In this document: positions 52,401 to 60,940 of the stretch, piece after piece
How positions within the stretch are numbered: the first letter of the stretch is position 1
Layout: each line of letters opens with the position of its first letter
Source: Trogon surrucura
Lineage: Eukaryota > Chordata > Aves > Trogoniformes > Trogonidae
Assembly (NCBI GenBank): GCA_020746105.1
Contig: CM036618.1
Location: 11,664,501 to 11,728,500, forward strand
Length of the DNA: 64,000 nucleotides
Reading direction: 5' to 3'
The notes under the pieces: generated by a model
Database searches by the model: none
The model's input: only the letters and a program-made list of their open reading frames with translations
What the model was told of the DNA's origin: nothing
Program-made: the position numbers and the translations under genes

Positions 52401-55400
52401 AAAAAAAACCAAAACCAGCCCAACGCCAAGCACACCCTTCCCTGAGTGCCGTGTTTGTGTACCTCCGCTGCCCAGCCCAGGCTCCCCGGCGCAGGAAAGA
52501 GGGAGGCAACGTACGCAGCTCTTGGGCAGCTTTTCCTTGTGTTGCATTTAGCACGTGTCGCACTTGGCATGCTCTGGGTTTGATCTGCACTTGCAAAGCC
52601 GGGCAGAGCTCCACCTTTTCGGTGCCGTGTCTGTCCGAGAGTAGAACAGACAGGAGCAAATTCAGCAGCTTGCTCCTGCAGACATCGGAGCGGAAGCATT
52701 TTGATCGAAAGCAGAAATGGAAGAATTTCTGCCTGCTTTACAGCCTGCCACTTAGGAGGAGTATTTTTTTTTCCTTTGAATCATCAGCCTTGATATTGAT
52801 GCAGAGGGGAGTGTCACAAACACGTATTCCCTGAATTTAGATGAGGTAATGGTTGGCATTACGTCTGTGCTGCAGGCAAAATAAGCTCTTTGACAGTTAA
52901 ACAACGGGCTAGCGGGCTAGTTCTTGCAGGCCTGTGAACTAAAAAAATGCCATTTGCAACCTGAACATGAGCTGGGGTCATTTCATCAAATCCAGATCAG
53001 TACATTTAATGAGTCTCTTTGTTCTGTGCCAGGCTGGTACAGAAGAAGGAGCTGGATGCTGGACTCCTGCCTTGGCCGGCTCCCTGCTCCGCATGGGGTT
53101 ATCTTTCTGTGAAGTACCAGCAATAGTGAAAACACCCTAACTCACAAAAGATTTGAGGCTTAAGAGTTGTGGCAACTGAGAGCATATATACAAAAAGAGA
53201 GAGGGAATTAGTATTAGGGAACTGAACAGTTACTGTGGTATGGAATGTTTAAAAGACTGATAAATCGGGCTGGTTTGACAATCCTTAATGATATGTGTTG
53301 CCGATGGTTAATTCTTAATCACTGTCAGATCTGGAATGCTGTGCCCATTTCTGTGCTCCTCAGGACAAGATGGGCATGGACATACTGGAGTGGGTCCAGC
53401 AGAGTCCATCCCTGTGTACCAACACCTGACGGAGTGGGTGCTTCTGGTCTGCCCAGAAAGTGGGCAAGAGGCAATGGGCATGAGGTCTTGAAGTACAGGA
53501 AATTCTACATAAGGAAAAGCTTTTTTTTTTATGGTGAGAGCAGTGAGGCAGCAGAACAGGTTGCCCAGAGAGGTTGTAGAATCTCCAGCTTTGGAGACAT
53601 TCAAAACCCAGATGGCTACATCCCTGAGCAACCTACTCTAGCTGAGCCTGCTGTGAGCAGCGAGGTGGGACTAGCTCATCTCCAGTGGCCCTTTCCAACC
53701 TCAGCCATTCTGTAATCCTCATTCTGGCATCAGTCATTATCTCTGCATATTCAAACAATTAGTCCTTAGCAATCTAAGCCTTCGTTAGTAAGGGATATTC
53801 AGTGTATTGGAGCTGAAGCCACACGGTTAGCACTGAGGGCTGCAGTCCCTGCAGTCCTACCAGGAGGTTGAGGTGGCCAGGACTCTTCTATAAGGGAAGG
53901 AGGCCCCAAAGTGGACAACTTCTTTCATCTTCATTTTTCCCTGCTCATCATTAGTGTTTGCATACTTTTCATCCCTGCTATGAAGAGAAAAGAAAGGAAG
54001 GTGAATGTCATCTGCTTCTGGCATAACTCACTTTATTTTCGACCTTAGGAACTGCTCTTGTTTTGCCAGGCACCTTTCTCTCTAGTTCTGCAGGATTGTT
54101 CTGGGTCTTCCTGTTCTTCAGGGCTTTACTGCTTGCACATATGCACCTATGCCTCACGTCTGTCACTGCGCCTTTGGTGACATTTATGGACTTGTGCTTA
54201 ACTCTCACAAAATAGGCTGTGGCTGGTTCAGCTGTTACAAAACGTGTAACCCACACAGTGGGGCCAGCTGGGCTATTTTAGAGCACCTGTGAGTGGTTCC
54301 AAGGCAAGCAAATACGAATTTCATCCCATGTGTCTGCTTCTGAGTGCAGTGGACCCATGCCTTGGCAACAGCGCAGGGCAGTCTCAGGAGACCCATGTTG
54401 TTCTTTGTAAATGCAGCTCGTCTCATGACCGCGAGGGCTGTCTTCTTACCTGTGACTTGGCATCCTCCCAATGGATCCTTCTTGATTGCCAAGGCACATT
54501 TTCCCTGGAGCCTTCAGAAAGCTCCCGTGTCTCCTGACTCCCATCCTTCCCTCTGTCATGGGGTTAAAATTAATTTTAATTCCTTTGCTTCATGGGAGCA
54601 AGCAATTTTGATTTAAAGAAGTCTTCAGTCTGGGATTTATTCGGTATTTTTGCATCTACTGAATTATGCTGGAGGAAGGTGCCAAGTGAGGGACTCCTAC
54701 GCCCAGCTGTTCGTAGCAGTAATTTTGACCTGCAACACATAAATGCAAGTTTTAGGCTGGAAATTTTCTATCCATTTGCACTGAATGGGTTCCACTTGGT
54801 CCACAAGTGAGGGCTTGGCAAGGATTTGGCTTAGGACCATGCTCATTACGCAGCCAACTGCCTTTTGCAAAGGGATGGGTTTTCTACAGCAGCCCCAGGA
54901 CTCTGTGCCATAGACAACATGCAGTCCACTGAGGATTTTGCCCTGCCAGATGAAAAGTTTAGATTGGATATTAGGGAAAATTTCTTCATGGAAGGGGTTG
55001 TTAAGCAGGGAAGTGGTTAAATCACCATCCCTGGAGGTATTTAAAAGCCTTGAGGATGTGATGCTTAGTGACATGGTTTAGTGGTGGATGTGGCACACTA
55101 GGTTAACAGTTGGACTTGATTTTAAAGGTCTTTTCCGACCTAAATTGAATTTATGATTCATTACATGGGGTATGTGGAAGTGACCTTGGCTCTGAAATGC
55201 ATGTTACATTTGGGAAGTGTCTGCTGCCAGCAGGGAACAGAAAAGTACAGCTTTGTCTGGGTGGAGCTGCTGACTGAGTGAGGTGGGGTGCAAGTAAGAG
55301 CCTAGTTGGAAAATGGCATTTAACAGCACTGTTTTTGTACAAATGAACAGCAGGTATTATCAAGATGTCAGTCTGTAAATGCGCTGGGAGAGATCACATC

Positions 55401-58400
55401 CATTAGTGCTAAACACATTGGGGAAACAGGAGTTCTTGCTGCTGCACAGCACGTTCTTTTTTGTGGTCATCATTTTCTCCTATTTACGGAATTACTGACT
55501 AGTTTTAGCCTGTGAGACAATTTATGACCCAAGGAGAGCCAGCTGCTGACTGGCTAGAGAATATTCCAAGTTTAAAGCCATTCCAGGAGGTATCACTGTA
55601 GAAGGGAAACATGCTAAAGAACAGGAGACATGTTAAACCAGAGCTCTAGGATGAGTACATTTAATCAGATTTTCCCATCCAATGCAGCAAATTACAAAGA
55701 ATGTTGTATTGCACTTAATTTTACCCAGAGTTAAACACCCCTGGGACATAATGCTTTGAGAAGAGTAATTCTAAGATGAGGCAGAGTCACCTCTGCTTGG
55801 CTGAGATTCGTGCCTCCCCACATGATGAGGGTGAAACACGAATGTAAGCCCATTGCAGGAAGTTAGCCAGTAAAACTATTTTCCTGCTTAAAAATAAGTA
55901 CATGAGTATGCTTCTTTGAGAGATTAGAAGTTAAATAAGTGAAAATGACAAGCCGTGCCTTTCTTTTTTTGCTGCTGTGGCACATTTGTGGTATTTTGGT
56001 GCAGAGGCAGCGCGTGCTGTGCATGGGCTGAAAATCTGGGACGTGCTGTGTCCTCACGCTGACGTACATTGTGGCACAGATCTGGTGTGGGGAGTGCAGG
56101 TTGGTGTTGCCATCAACCACGACAGCTAAACCCTCCAGAATTTGTGAGCCAGACTCCCAGGGAGCCCAACTAGGGAGAAGCAGCAGAAGTTTTTTTTGGT
56201 GGTGGTACCCCATGCTACAGCTTACACAAACTGTTCTGCAGACACCTAACTCATTCATGTATATGGTGCATCTCTCAAATCTAGATGGATTCATTTCCCT
56301 AAAATACTTAGATTGGATTTTTTTTTGGGGGGGGGGGGGGGGAATGCATTGAAAAATATTTGCTCCTATCCCTTCTGAAGAAGGAAAGAAATACTGTCTA
56401 TGTACAGGGCATAGATTTTAAACTGAGAAACATGAGCAATGTTTATAATCATGTTTATAACATTTGGCAGCAAACTGGACAGAACAACTTTTTGGAAACA
56501 GTTTTCTTTTATCATCCCCAGCATGCTTTTGGTTTTGGCCCTGCTTCAGCTAGAAGTTTTTCCATCCAGCTTGGGATATTTTTTTTGTATTTGTTTTTAT
56601 TTTAAGAGACATGATCAGCTAAGAGTTATTATTGTATGTTGTGTTTTCAAAGTCTTTCTCTCTGTTGGGATAAGACTTAAAATGGTTACATTCAAACCAT
56701 TAAAAAATAACCAAGTAGTCCTTTCAACATCTTATGCTGATTTATCTGCTTTTTTGCACCTCATTCAGTTTGGGCAAAGGAATTAGTCTGGTCTATTTTG
56801 CCTTCTTGCCTGAGGATCATTTGCCAGTGCTTTGTGGAGAGGCAGCTGTGAGCTTGTAGCCAGATCTTCAGAGGTACCAGATGCTGGCAGACACAGAAAC
56901 CTAAAAGATTTTTTTAAAGATTTTTGCCTAGCCCCTGTGATCAGAATTGATGCAGGGTAGGTGTTATCCATTTCATGCATATTTAGAGTCGCATGCTACA
57001 GAGCTTTGGAAATCTGTGCTGTGATGGTGCTTTTCTGGCTTACATTCAAGAAAAGAAAATGGAAAAGGAAGATGAAGTCAAGAATGCACTTCGCTCTATT
57101 TCTTATAGGAAAGAAAACGCCAGTGAGAGCATTAACGAATGCACAAATTCTCCACTAATATTACTCTTCCATACAAACAATTGCCCTGAGGATGGTGTAT
57201 TGCAGTAAATCGAAGGGTCTGTTATGTCTGCCAGTGTTTCTGAAAATGCCTGAGTCTTTCTCCATGAAATTAAAAGTTTGACAAGCGATGCTATTAGTTT
57301 TGTAAAGCTTGTTTTGTTGAAGCACAGGCTGGAAGGGCTTATGTTCCACTATGTGTTTTTCTGCCATTCTTTAATTTTCTTCCTGTCCTGAAGAATGCAG
57401 TCACTGATTGTGACTCAGCAGTCAATGTGTCCTTTTTTAAATCCGTCTGAGACGCATGTGCGTACAGGCACACCCGCTGGCAAGCAGGAAGATGACAGAG
57501 ATTCTTTGCAGTGTCCGTGTTACTGGTGTGAGCCTGGGAAGTGGTGCAGATTTGAACATAACTCATTCATACGTTGTCCTAACAGATGATCCTTCGACAA
57601 TTGACCTAGACTCTGACTGGAAGGCTCCCACGGAAGAGTGGGGAAACTGGACAGGAGATGAGAAGCATCAGACAGGGGACAAGAAAGAGAAGGTGAGGCA
57701 GTGGTGTTGATGACCAAGGGGGACCTGTTCTCCTAGGGTCAGGCTCAGCCAGACTGGGGTGTCCAGTCCAGCCCTGGAGCCAAGGTCCTCTGGTTCGTGG
57801 AGGCTTTCTCCTGTGGGGAGGGGGTATTTGGTGTGGTCACTCCCCTGAGATAGCTGGAGCTGGAGGACACACTTGCAGGACACGTGAGATACAGCGGGGG
57901 GGTTCATCATCCACACGGGGTGTTTGTCAACCTGCGTGAATGGACTCTTCCTACTGCCTCCAACCTTCCTGAACTCCCAGGACTTAAAAGAGGTGTTGAG
58001 TCCACAGATGACACCAGCCTTCACACCATCCCAGGTGGCTGGAGCATCTTTATTTAAGTGAAAGGGTTTGCTGATAGTGATACAGTAGAAGCAGAAGGCT
58101 TGCTTTTTAAATGCTTTCTAGAAGCCCAGGGAAATGTGCCTCTTTGGCAGAAGCGGGAAGAACGTGTTGAGTTTTTTGCAAACAACTGTCTTAAGCCAAG
58201 GTGTGTACCTTATCCAAAGAGACACCTTGCTTGTACACTGTCAGCAAACACTCCTGGAGGTAATCAGCTTTGCTGAAAAAAACGTGAATCAGCCATCCCA
58301 GGCCTCTTCTTATAAAATCTCTGATGCTTTCAGAATTTGCCAAAAGGCAAAGCAAGCATTCATCTCTGCCTTTCTGGACTCGAAAGCAAAATGCAGCGGA

Positions 58401-60940
58401 AGAAGAAGAAAATTGAAGTGCAGGAGGCAAAGGGTGGAGCTGGACTGAGGCATGTGAGTATTTTGTATTCCCAGAGTAGTGTCTGGCTTTCCAAGAGCAG
58501 AGGAGAATGTCTTCTCCGTTAGGATGATGTGACCTAAGAGTGGGGCTTTTCTTTCTCTCCATCTCCTGGCTTCCTCTTCTTTTTTCTCCGTGCCCTCCCA
58601 TAAAAGAAGGATGAATGCAGTGACCAGTGGGTTTCTGCAGCACGGAATTCCCCAGCATATTTACAAACTAGTTTGATTTTGCAATGCAGAGAGGAGCAGA
58701 TGGCTTTAATTGTGTAAGAAAAAATGCCTTCTCAAGCAAATGCACTCCAAGTTCAGTGTACAAGTGGGCTGTGTTTTATCTGTGGCGGAAGGTCACCTGG
58801 AGATATTAACAGCAACGCAAAGGTGGCTCCCAAAAGCCTGTGAAGATAAAGTGAGGCTAATGTTATACCAGCGAAAGGCTTTTTGAGAGAAAAATGCCTG
58901 AGAACAGAGAAAGGGTATTGAAAATGTCAGCTCATTTGGGATGGGAAGTACAAAGGAACAGTGTTGACTGGGTTTTGGATCAGTCCTTTGCTGGGATTTC
59001 TTTGTAGAAATAGGGGGACCCCCTCAAAATGTCCCAATTGTTTTTCATTCACTTGTCACTGAATATGTTGCTCTGGACTCGTACGGCTGTGTAGTATCAT
59101 TTATTTTCCCCTCACACCCACCTTTGCCTCTCCTGATCCTTTGAATAATTTTGCTCCCTGAACTCCCAATGCTCCCATTCTAAGGGGAAAGCTTTTAACT
59201 AACTCGGTGACCACAGACCTTCAAATGGTCCTTAGGACAGCCCATGAGTCACCGGAGTGCTGCCAGGCCACTCTCTCTCTTGCACATCCAATTAGTTGCT
59301 TTAGCTTTGCACGTACCTTAATGAATAATCTTAATCTGCTCAGAGTCCTCAGAACAGCATTGTTTCTTCTGGCACATTTAGGATGGGCCAGAAGGAGTCT
59401 GCGCAGCATGTCAGCCACAAATGCCAGTTTCTGCTCCTGTGCAAACTCATCCTTTAGGGATGGACATAAAAAAAAAAGAAATTACCTATGAAGCCAGATA
59501 TACAAATTTGCTCATTGAAGAGGGTCCCTTCGGAGAGCTGGCCAAGATAACGACAATCCCACCGATACGGCTACAAGTTGTCCTCCCTTTATTGCTCCGG
59601 ACAGCTCAATCTATACAGTTCAGCAGTGTCCACGCGCCTGCCCCTTAACAGAGTTGGTCAGTTACAGGTTTACACGCGCCAGCGTTTTATCGGGTAGTGC
59701 CATTCAACTGTGCAGGCGGCTCTCGCTCCCCCCTCTCCCCCTGGGGTCAACACCTCCAGCCAAGCATCCGGCAAGGCTCTCACAAAACAGATAAAACCTC
59801 CTCCTCTCCGTGCCCCAAGGCAGCTCCAAGGACAGAACTTTTATTTAGGCCTAAGCTGGGTTGTCCATACCTTTTAAAGGGATACCGCGCCCCTGCTCCA
59901 CAAGAAATTCCTCTACAGCTCATCATACTCCCCGTGCTACCTCCAGGATTTTTGTAGACTGTAGTCATTTTGCAGTCACTGAGGACATCTTAGACTTCAG
60001 CCTCACTATACAATTATAGTACTTTCACCTCAATATATCTCGCTGTTCTTCTATTCACGGGGGAAAACAAGGAGAAAGATGGCAATGAAAGGCAATTTCA
60101 ATACTTTATTCCCTTCTAAAACAAATAAACAGGAGGTAGGTAGATGTCATGCCAGAATGCTCTAACCATTTAAAAATTAATTTGTCCTGCAGTTTCTTTA
60201 AATACCCTAATTTCCTCCAATAATGACATTTTCTCTCATATTTCGTACTCGCATATGCTTCGTTTAACTCATGTGCTTAGTGAAGCATATTGTTTCAATT
60301 AAGCCCCAGAAAGGTTTGGAAACAAGAATGGAAGAAGGCTCGAGGGACTTGATATCTGCAACTCACAGTAGTGATGCGGTCTGTGCTTCCTTCAAAAAAT
60401 CCTTGGACATTGCTAATAATTCACCCAGTAACAGTAAGTGATTGTTTTTGCACATCTGATTAATTTTGTTTTCAGAATAATGCATAATCTGAGAAGTGTT
60501 CACAAATGCATTTTTAAGTGAATATGAAAAACGCTTCTCCTTTAGTTGTATGTGTTAATTCTTAGAGAGCTTCTGTTATACTTTTTCTTTTATGGTGACA
60601 AGTACCCATTCCTGCTCCTACCAGAGTTAATGAGCAAAACTGCTAGTGCATTTAAAGGGAGTAATTTCTGCACAGCGCTTTTAAATGTGAAACGGAAGCA
60701 AATGTATGTGTGACTCAGAACCCACTAAAAATATTCTTTGGATTACCCTTGTAAGTAGGTGGCCCTTGTAAAACAAATCTAAGAACCCCAAAATACCCTT
60801 CTTCAGGCAAAAAGCCAACAGTTCCCAGGGACGTGATTGCACGTGGAAGTTTTTTTGCACTGGCCCCTGTTGTTTGTGTGGCAGATGTACCTGGAAAAAA
60901 GGAGAGGAGGAAGAGGAAGAAAATGAAGAAAGAGACTTGA
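30941..60940 (+). CDS. MTDH-like: Metadherin-family (LYRIC/AEG-1-like) protein, 11-exon gene model, 428 aa
   Basis: Joined CDS: 30941-31210, 42195-42254, 43198-43288, 46249-46317, 47910-48128, 49403-49474, 51028-51126, 57586-57692, 58334-58453, 60310-60433, 60885-60940. All introns are GT-AG, phases agree and the total is 1287 nt. Seen in the protein: hydrophobic segment about residues 26-44, acidic run 58-64, PKKKRK at 111-116, [13 protein letters not shown] from 141, [14 protein letters not shown] at 302-315, KKKK near 353, and basic tail 415-426 ending ET. Known of the family: MTDH is an ER, perinuclear and nuclear membrane-anchored scaffold of 582 aa in human that binds the nuclease SND1 through a short peptide with two essential tryptophans. 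Inferred: a membrane-anchored or nuclear SND1-binding scaffold. The model is about 150 residues shorter than human MTDH; the region between exon 4 and exon 5 looks most reduced. Similarity is confined to blocks, so a paralogue is more likely than the MTDH orthologue. Exons 2, 9 and 10 are the least certain. Confidence 0.85.
33945..34036 (+). mobile_element. CR1 LINE 3'-terminal fragment
   Basis: GGGTTGGACTAGATGATCTT, TTGAAGTCCCTTCC, then CATTCAGTGATTCTGCATGA and TTCTGTGATTC. Confidence 0.85.
34178..34292 (-). mobile_element. CR1 LINE 3' end with expanded octamer tail
   Basis: Minus-strand copy: five to six units of ACAGAATC (about 34181-34225), GTTAGGGGTTGGAAGGGACC, GATCACCTAGTCCAACCCCC, CCAGAGCAGGATCAC. 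It is inverted relative to the copy 140 bp upstream. Confidence 0.88.
39620..40461 (+). mobile_element. Solo LTR of an endogenous retrovirus (842 bp), sense in intron 1
   Basis: It starts TGTCCTGGG, ends CCGCGACA, and is bounded by a perfect 6-bp duplication CCAAAG (39614-39619 and 40462-40467). Inside are a TATAAA at 39975-39980 preceded by a TACGTCAT element and an ATTAAA poly(A) signal at 40310-40315, giving U3-R-U5 order on the plus strand with a long R of about 300 bp. A run of 14 G lies at 40389-40402. No internal viral genes are present, so it arose by LTR-LTR recombination. The layout (TGTCCTGG start, GTATTCCAT near a CRE-like site, ATTAAA, G-run near the end) recalls an LTR family widespread in birds. 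Confidence 0.88.
40538..40593 (+). mobile_element. CR1 LINE 3'-terminal fragment
   Basis: TTTGGACTAGATGACCTCTG, AAGGCCCTTTCC, AGTCTATGATTCA. It lies 76 bp downstream of the intron 1 solo LTR. Confidence 0.75.
42195..42254 (+). CDS. MTDH-like: Exon 2 (residues 91-110), small 60-nt exon
   Basis: The exon is flanked by a pyrimidine-rich acceptor (TTACTGTCCATCTTCCAG) and a CAAG|GTACCA donor, phase 0 on both sides. The peptide [20 protein letters not shown] resembles the MTDH region just after exon 1 (PKPNGRTVEV-like) and leads in frame into the lysine cluster of exon 3. It is short and weakly conserved, so it rests mostly on splice-site quality and phase. As a phase 0-0 exon it could be skipped without a frameshift. 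Confidence 0.65.
43198..43288 (+). CDS. MTDH-like: Exon 3 (residues 111-140): basic cluster PKKKRK
   Basis: The acceptor is CTGTCTACTGTAG and the donor is GGAAG|GTAACA; entry phase 0, exit phase 1. The first six residues are PKKKRK, identical to the classical monopartite nuclear localisation signal. They are followed by an acidic/lysine mix ending KLQEEE. Human MTDH has a KKNKKKSKSD-like cluster at the matching place ahead of its GAWETKIS block. A long CR1 insertion begins about 50 bp into the following intron. Confidence 0.8.
43340..44073 (+). mobile_element. CR1 LINE 3' fragment, ~730 bp, ORF2 tail still open
   Basis: Longest and best-preserved copy. It encodes without interruption [90 protein letters not shown] and runs to GGACTAGATGATCTCTAGAG and a triple ATTCTATG tail. 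It sits about 50 bp downstream of the exon 3 donor, in the gene's sense direction. The reverse transcriptase catalytic region is absent. Confidence 0.92.
44072..44240 (+). repeat. Intron 3 diverged repeat, copy A
   Basis: Roughly 170 bp is about 75% identical by eye to 45918-46098: shared landmarks are TTTCAAA-CGGGAGGTC, ATTATTGGGAAAA, TTTGAGCTATTTCTATCAT, TCCTTACAA and GCTTTCCTGCCA. It begins immediately after the tail of the CR1 at 43340. Confidence 0.75.
45112..45801 (+). mobile_element. CR1 LINE 3' fragment of a second subfamily, intron 3
   Basis: GGACCTGGGAGTACTGGTGG, GAACATGAGCCAGCAATGTG, CAGTGTGGCCGGCAGGAGCA, then [18 protein letters not shown] and, after frame breaks, GGCTGGATGTGGCACTTAGT and a TGTGATTCTGTGATTCTG tail. 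The 3' region differs from the copy at 43340 (ATGTGGCACTTAG type), so it is a separate insertion. Confidence 0.9.
45918..46098 (+). repeat. Intron 3 diverged repeat, copy B
   Basis: Partner of the block at 44072: TTTCAAAAGGGAGGTCATC, GTTATTGGGAAAAG, TTTGAGCTGTTTCTATCAT, CTCCTTACAAGG, GTGCTTTCCTGCCACAC. It ends about 150 bp before exon 4 and about 115 bp after the second CR1. Confidence 0.75.
46249..46317 (+). CDS. MTDH-like: Exon 4 (residues 141-163): [13 protein letters not shown] block
   Basis: The acceptor is TGTGTGTTCTAG and the donor is AAAAG|GTAAAT; phase 1-1. The peptide begins [19 protein letters not shown] and matches the MTDH block GAWETKISHREKRQQRKRD almost residue for residue. 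This is one of the two strongest pieces of family evidence. In MTDH this region lies in the stretch reported to contact NF-kB p65, but whether the paralogue does so is unknown. Confidence 0.92.
46318..47909 (+). other. Intron 4, where a family segment is missing
   Basis: In MTDH about 60-100 residues (Ser/Thr/Asn-rich) separate the blocks encoded here by exon 4 and exon 5. No phase 1-1 exon of that kind is visible. The 195-codon frame at 47472-48059 is in a different frame from exon 5 and has no family content. Confidence 0.5.
47910..48128 (+). CDS. MTDH-like: Exon 5 (residues 164-236), largest internal exon
   Basis: The acceptor is AATGTTTTTTCCTGAG and the donor is GTAG|GTCAGT, phase 1-1, open throughout. 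The peptide begins [23 protein letters not shown] and continues into a Ser/Glu-rich end. The WDEKG piece recalls WNEKS in the middle of MTDH; the rest is not recognisable. A second AG three bases further in (47911-47912) forms a NAGNAG tandem acceptor that would remove one residue. The MTDH segment that should precede it has no visible exon in intron 4. Confidence 0.8.
49403..49474 (+). CDS. MTDH-like: Exon 6 (residues 237-260)
   Basis: The acceptor is TTTGCTTTTTAAATGCAG and the donor is TTAG|GTGAGT (strong), phase 1-1. The peptide is [20 protein letters not shown] followed by SREL. A Gly-x-Trp-Asp start resembles tryptophan-containing repeats in the middle of MTDH (KDWGRSW, YQWDV). Placement depends on phase and splice sites more than on similarity. 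Confidence 0.78.
51028..51126 (+). CDS. MTDH-like: Exon 7 (residues 261-293): DDAWQGQG block
   Basis: The acceptor is CTTTTCCTGCATACAG and the donor is GCAGG|GTATGT, phase 1-1. The peptide runs from [14 protein letters not shown] to ADDAWQGQG. The end aligns with human MTDH IDDEWSGLNG, which immediately precedes the SND1-binding peptide, so this exon joins exon 8 exactly where the family predicts. Two adjacent cysteines before a tryptophan (CCW) are not a family feature I know. Confidence 0.85.
52081..52128 (+). pseudogene. U2 snRNA-derived fragment (5' ~48 nt)
   Basis: The stretch reads TTCTCTTGACCTTTTGG then GATCGAGTGAAGTATCT, matching the 5' end of U2 snRNA (TTCTCGGCCTTTTGG, GATCAAGTGTAGTATCT) at about three quarters of positions. 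It stops before the U2 Sm-site region. The branch-point recognition segment (GTAGTA in U2) is mutated to GAAGTA, so it is not a working U2. It is a truncated retrocopy within intron 7. Confidence 0.6.
53290..53723 (+). mobile_element. Decayed CR1 LINE 3' fragment, intron 7
   Basis: ATCTGGAATGCTGTGCCCAT, TGGAGTGGGTCCAGCAGAG, AACAGGTTGCCCAGAGAGGT, TTTGGAGACATTCAAAACCC, GGGACTAGCTCATCTCC and TTCCAACCTCAGCCATTCTG, with several indels. Confidence 0.8.
54950..55158 (+). mobile_element. CR1 LINE 3'-terminal fragment, intron 7
   Basis: GATTGGATATTAGGGAAAAT, ATCACCATCCCTGGAGGTAT, GTTGGACTTGATTTTAAAGG, TCTTTTCCGACC, TTTATGATTCATT. Confidence 0.82.
56318..56342 (+). repeat. T9-G16 homopolymer junction
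   Basis: Nine T (56318-56326) pass directly into sixteen G (56327-56342) in intron 7. The length is likely to vary and is prone to sequencing error. Confidence 0.9.
57586..57692 (+). CDS. MTDH-like: Exon 8 (residues 294-329): SND1-binding motif
   Basis: The acceptor is GTTGTCCTAACAG and the donor is AGAAG|GTGAGG; entry phase 1, exit phase 0. The peptide contains [14 protein letters not shown], against NSDWNAPAEEWGNW in human MTDH. W305 and W312 are seven residues apart, as are W394 and W401 of human MTDH, the two residues shown structurally to insert into SND1 pockets. It is the best-conserved stretch of the gene and a strong sign of function. Confidence 0.95.
58334..58453 (+). CDS. MTDH-like: Exon 9 (residues 330-369): LPKGK and KKKK cluster
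   Basis: The acceptor is CTCTGATGCTTTCAG and the donor is GCAT|GTGAGT, phase 0-0. The peptide begins [19 protein letters not shown] and then has [14 protein letters not shown]. Human MTDH has LPTGK directly followed by nine lysines here, so the model carries an extra stretch of about 16 residues between the two motifs. An in-frame AG at 58395 could act as an alternative acceptor and remove that stretch, but the AG at 58388 lies between it and its pyrimidine tract, so I prefer the upstream site. Confidence 0.7.
59516..59917 (-). mobile_element. Solo LTR (402 bp), antisense in intron 9
   Basis: On the minus strand it starts TGTAGAGGAATTTC and ends GGGACCCTCTTCA, bounded by perfect 6-bp duplications GCTCAT at 59510-59515 and 59918-59923. 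It has an AATAAAGGG poly(A) signal near the 3' end and a TTTAAAAGG TATA-like element in the 5' part. GC content is higher than in the surrounding intron. The 6-bp duplication fits class II (ERVK/alpharetrovirus-like) integration. It points against the host gene. Confidence 0.87.
60310..60433 (+). CDS. MTDH-like: Exon 10 (residues 370-410)
   Basis: The acceptor is TCAATTAAGCCCCAG (modest tract) and the donor is AACA|GTAAGT (perfect U1 match); entry phase 0, exit phase 1. The peptide begins [20 protein letters not shown] and ends [13 protein letters not shown]. It loosely follows the MTDH stretch ELEKEIREDLP to LKTISTSDPAEVLVKNSQP. It supplies the phase required by the terminal exon. Confidence 0.7.
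60885..60940 (+). CDS. MTDH-like: Exon 11 (residues 411-428): basic C-terminus and stop
   Basis: The acceptor is CCCCTGTTGTTTGTGTGGCAG with a good pyrimidine tract. Joined in phase 1 it encodes NVPG then [14 protein letters not shown] and stop TGA at 60938-60940. Human MTDH ends KKKKKARRET, so the terminus is recognisably the family's. The human region between the exon 10 and exon 11 equivalents (about 60 residues, Ser/Pro/Lys-rich) has no counterpart in the 451-bp intron. Confidence 0.88.

Larger units (their letters stand above)
51127..57585 (+). other. Intron 7 (~6.5 kb)
   Basis: It holds the U2-derived fragment at 52081, an A-rich stretch at 52365-52420, CR1 fragments at 53290 and 54950 and the T9-G16 run. 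The phase 1 exon ends on both sides join residues that are adjacent in MTDH, so no exon is expected inside. Confidence 0.6.
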
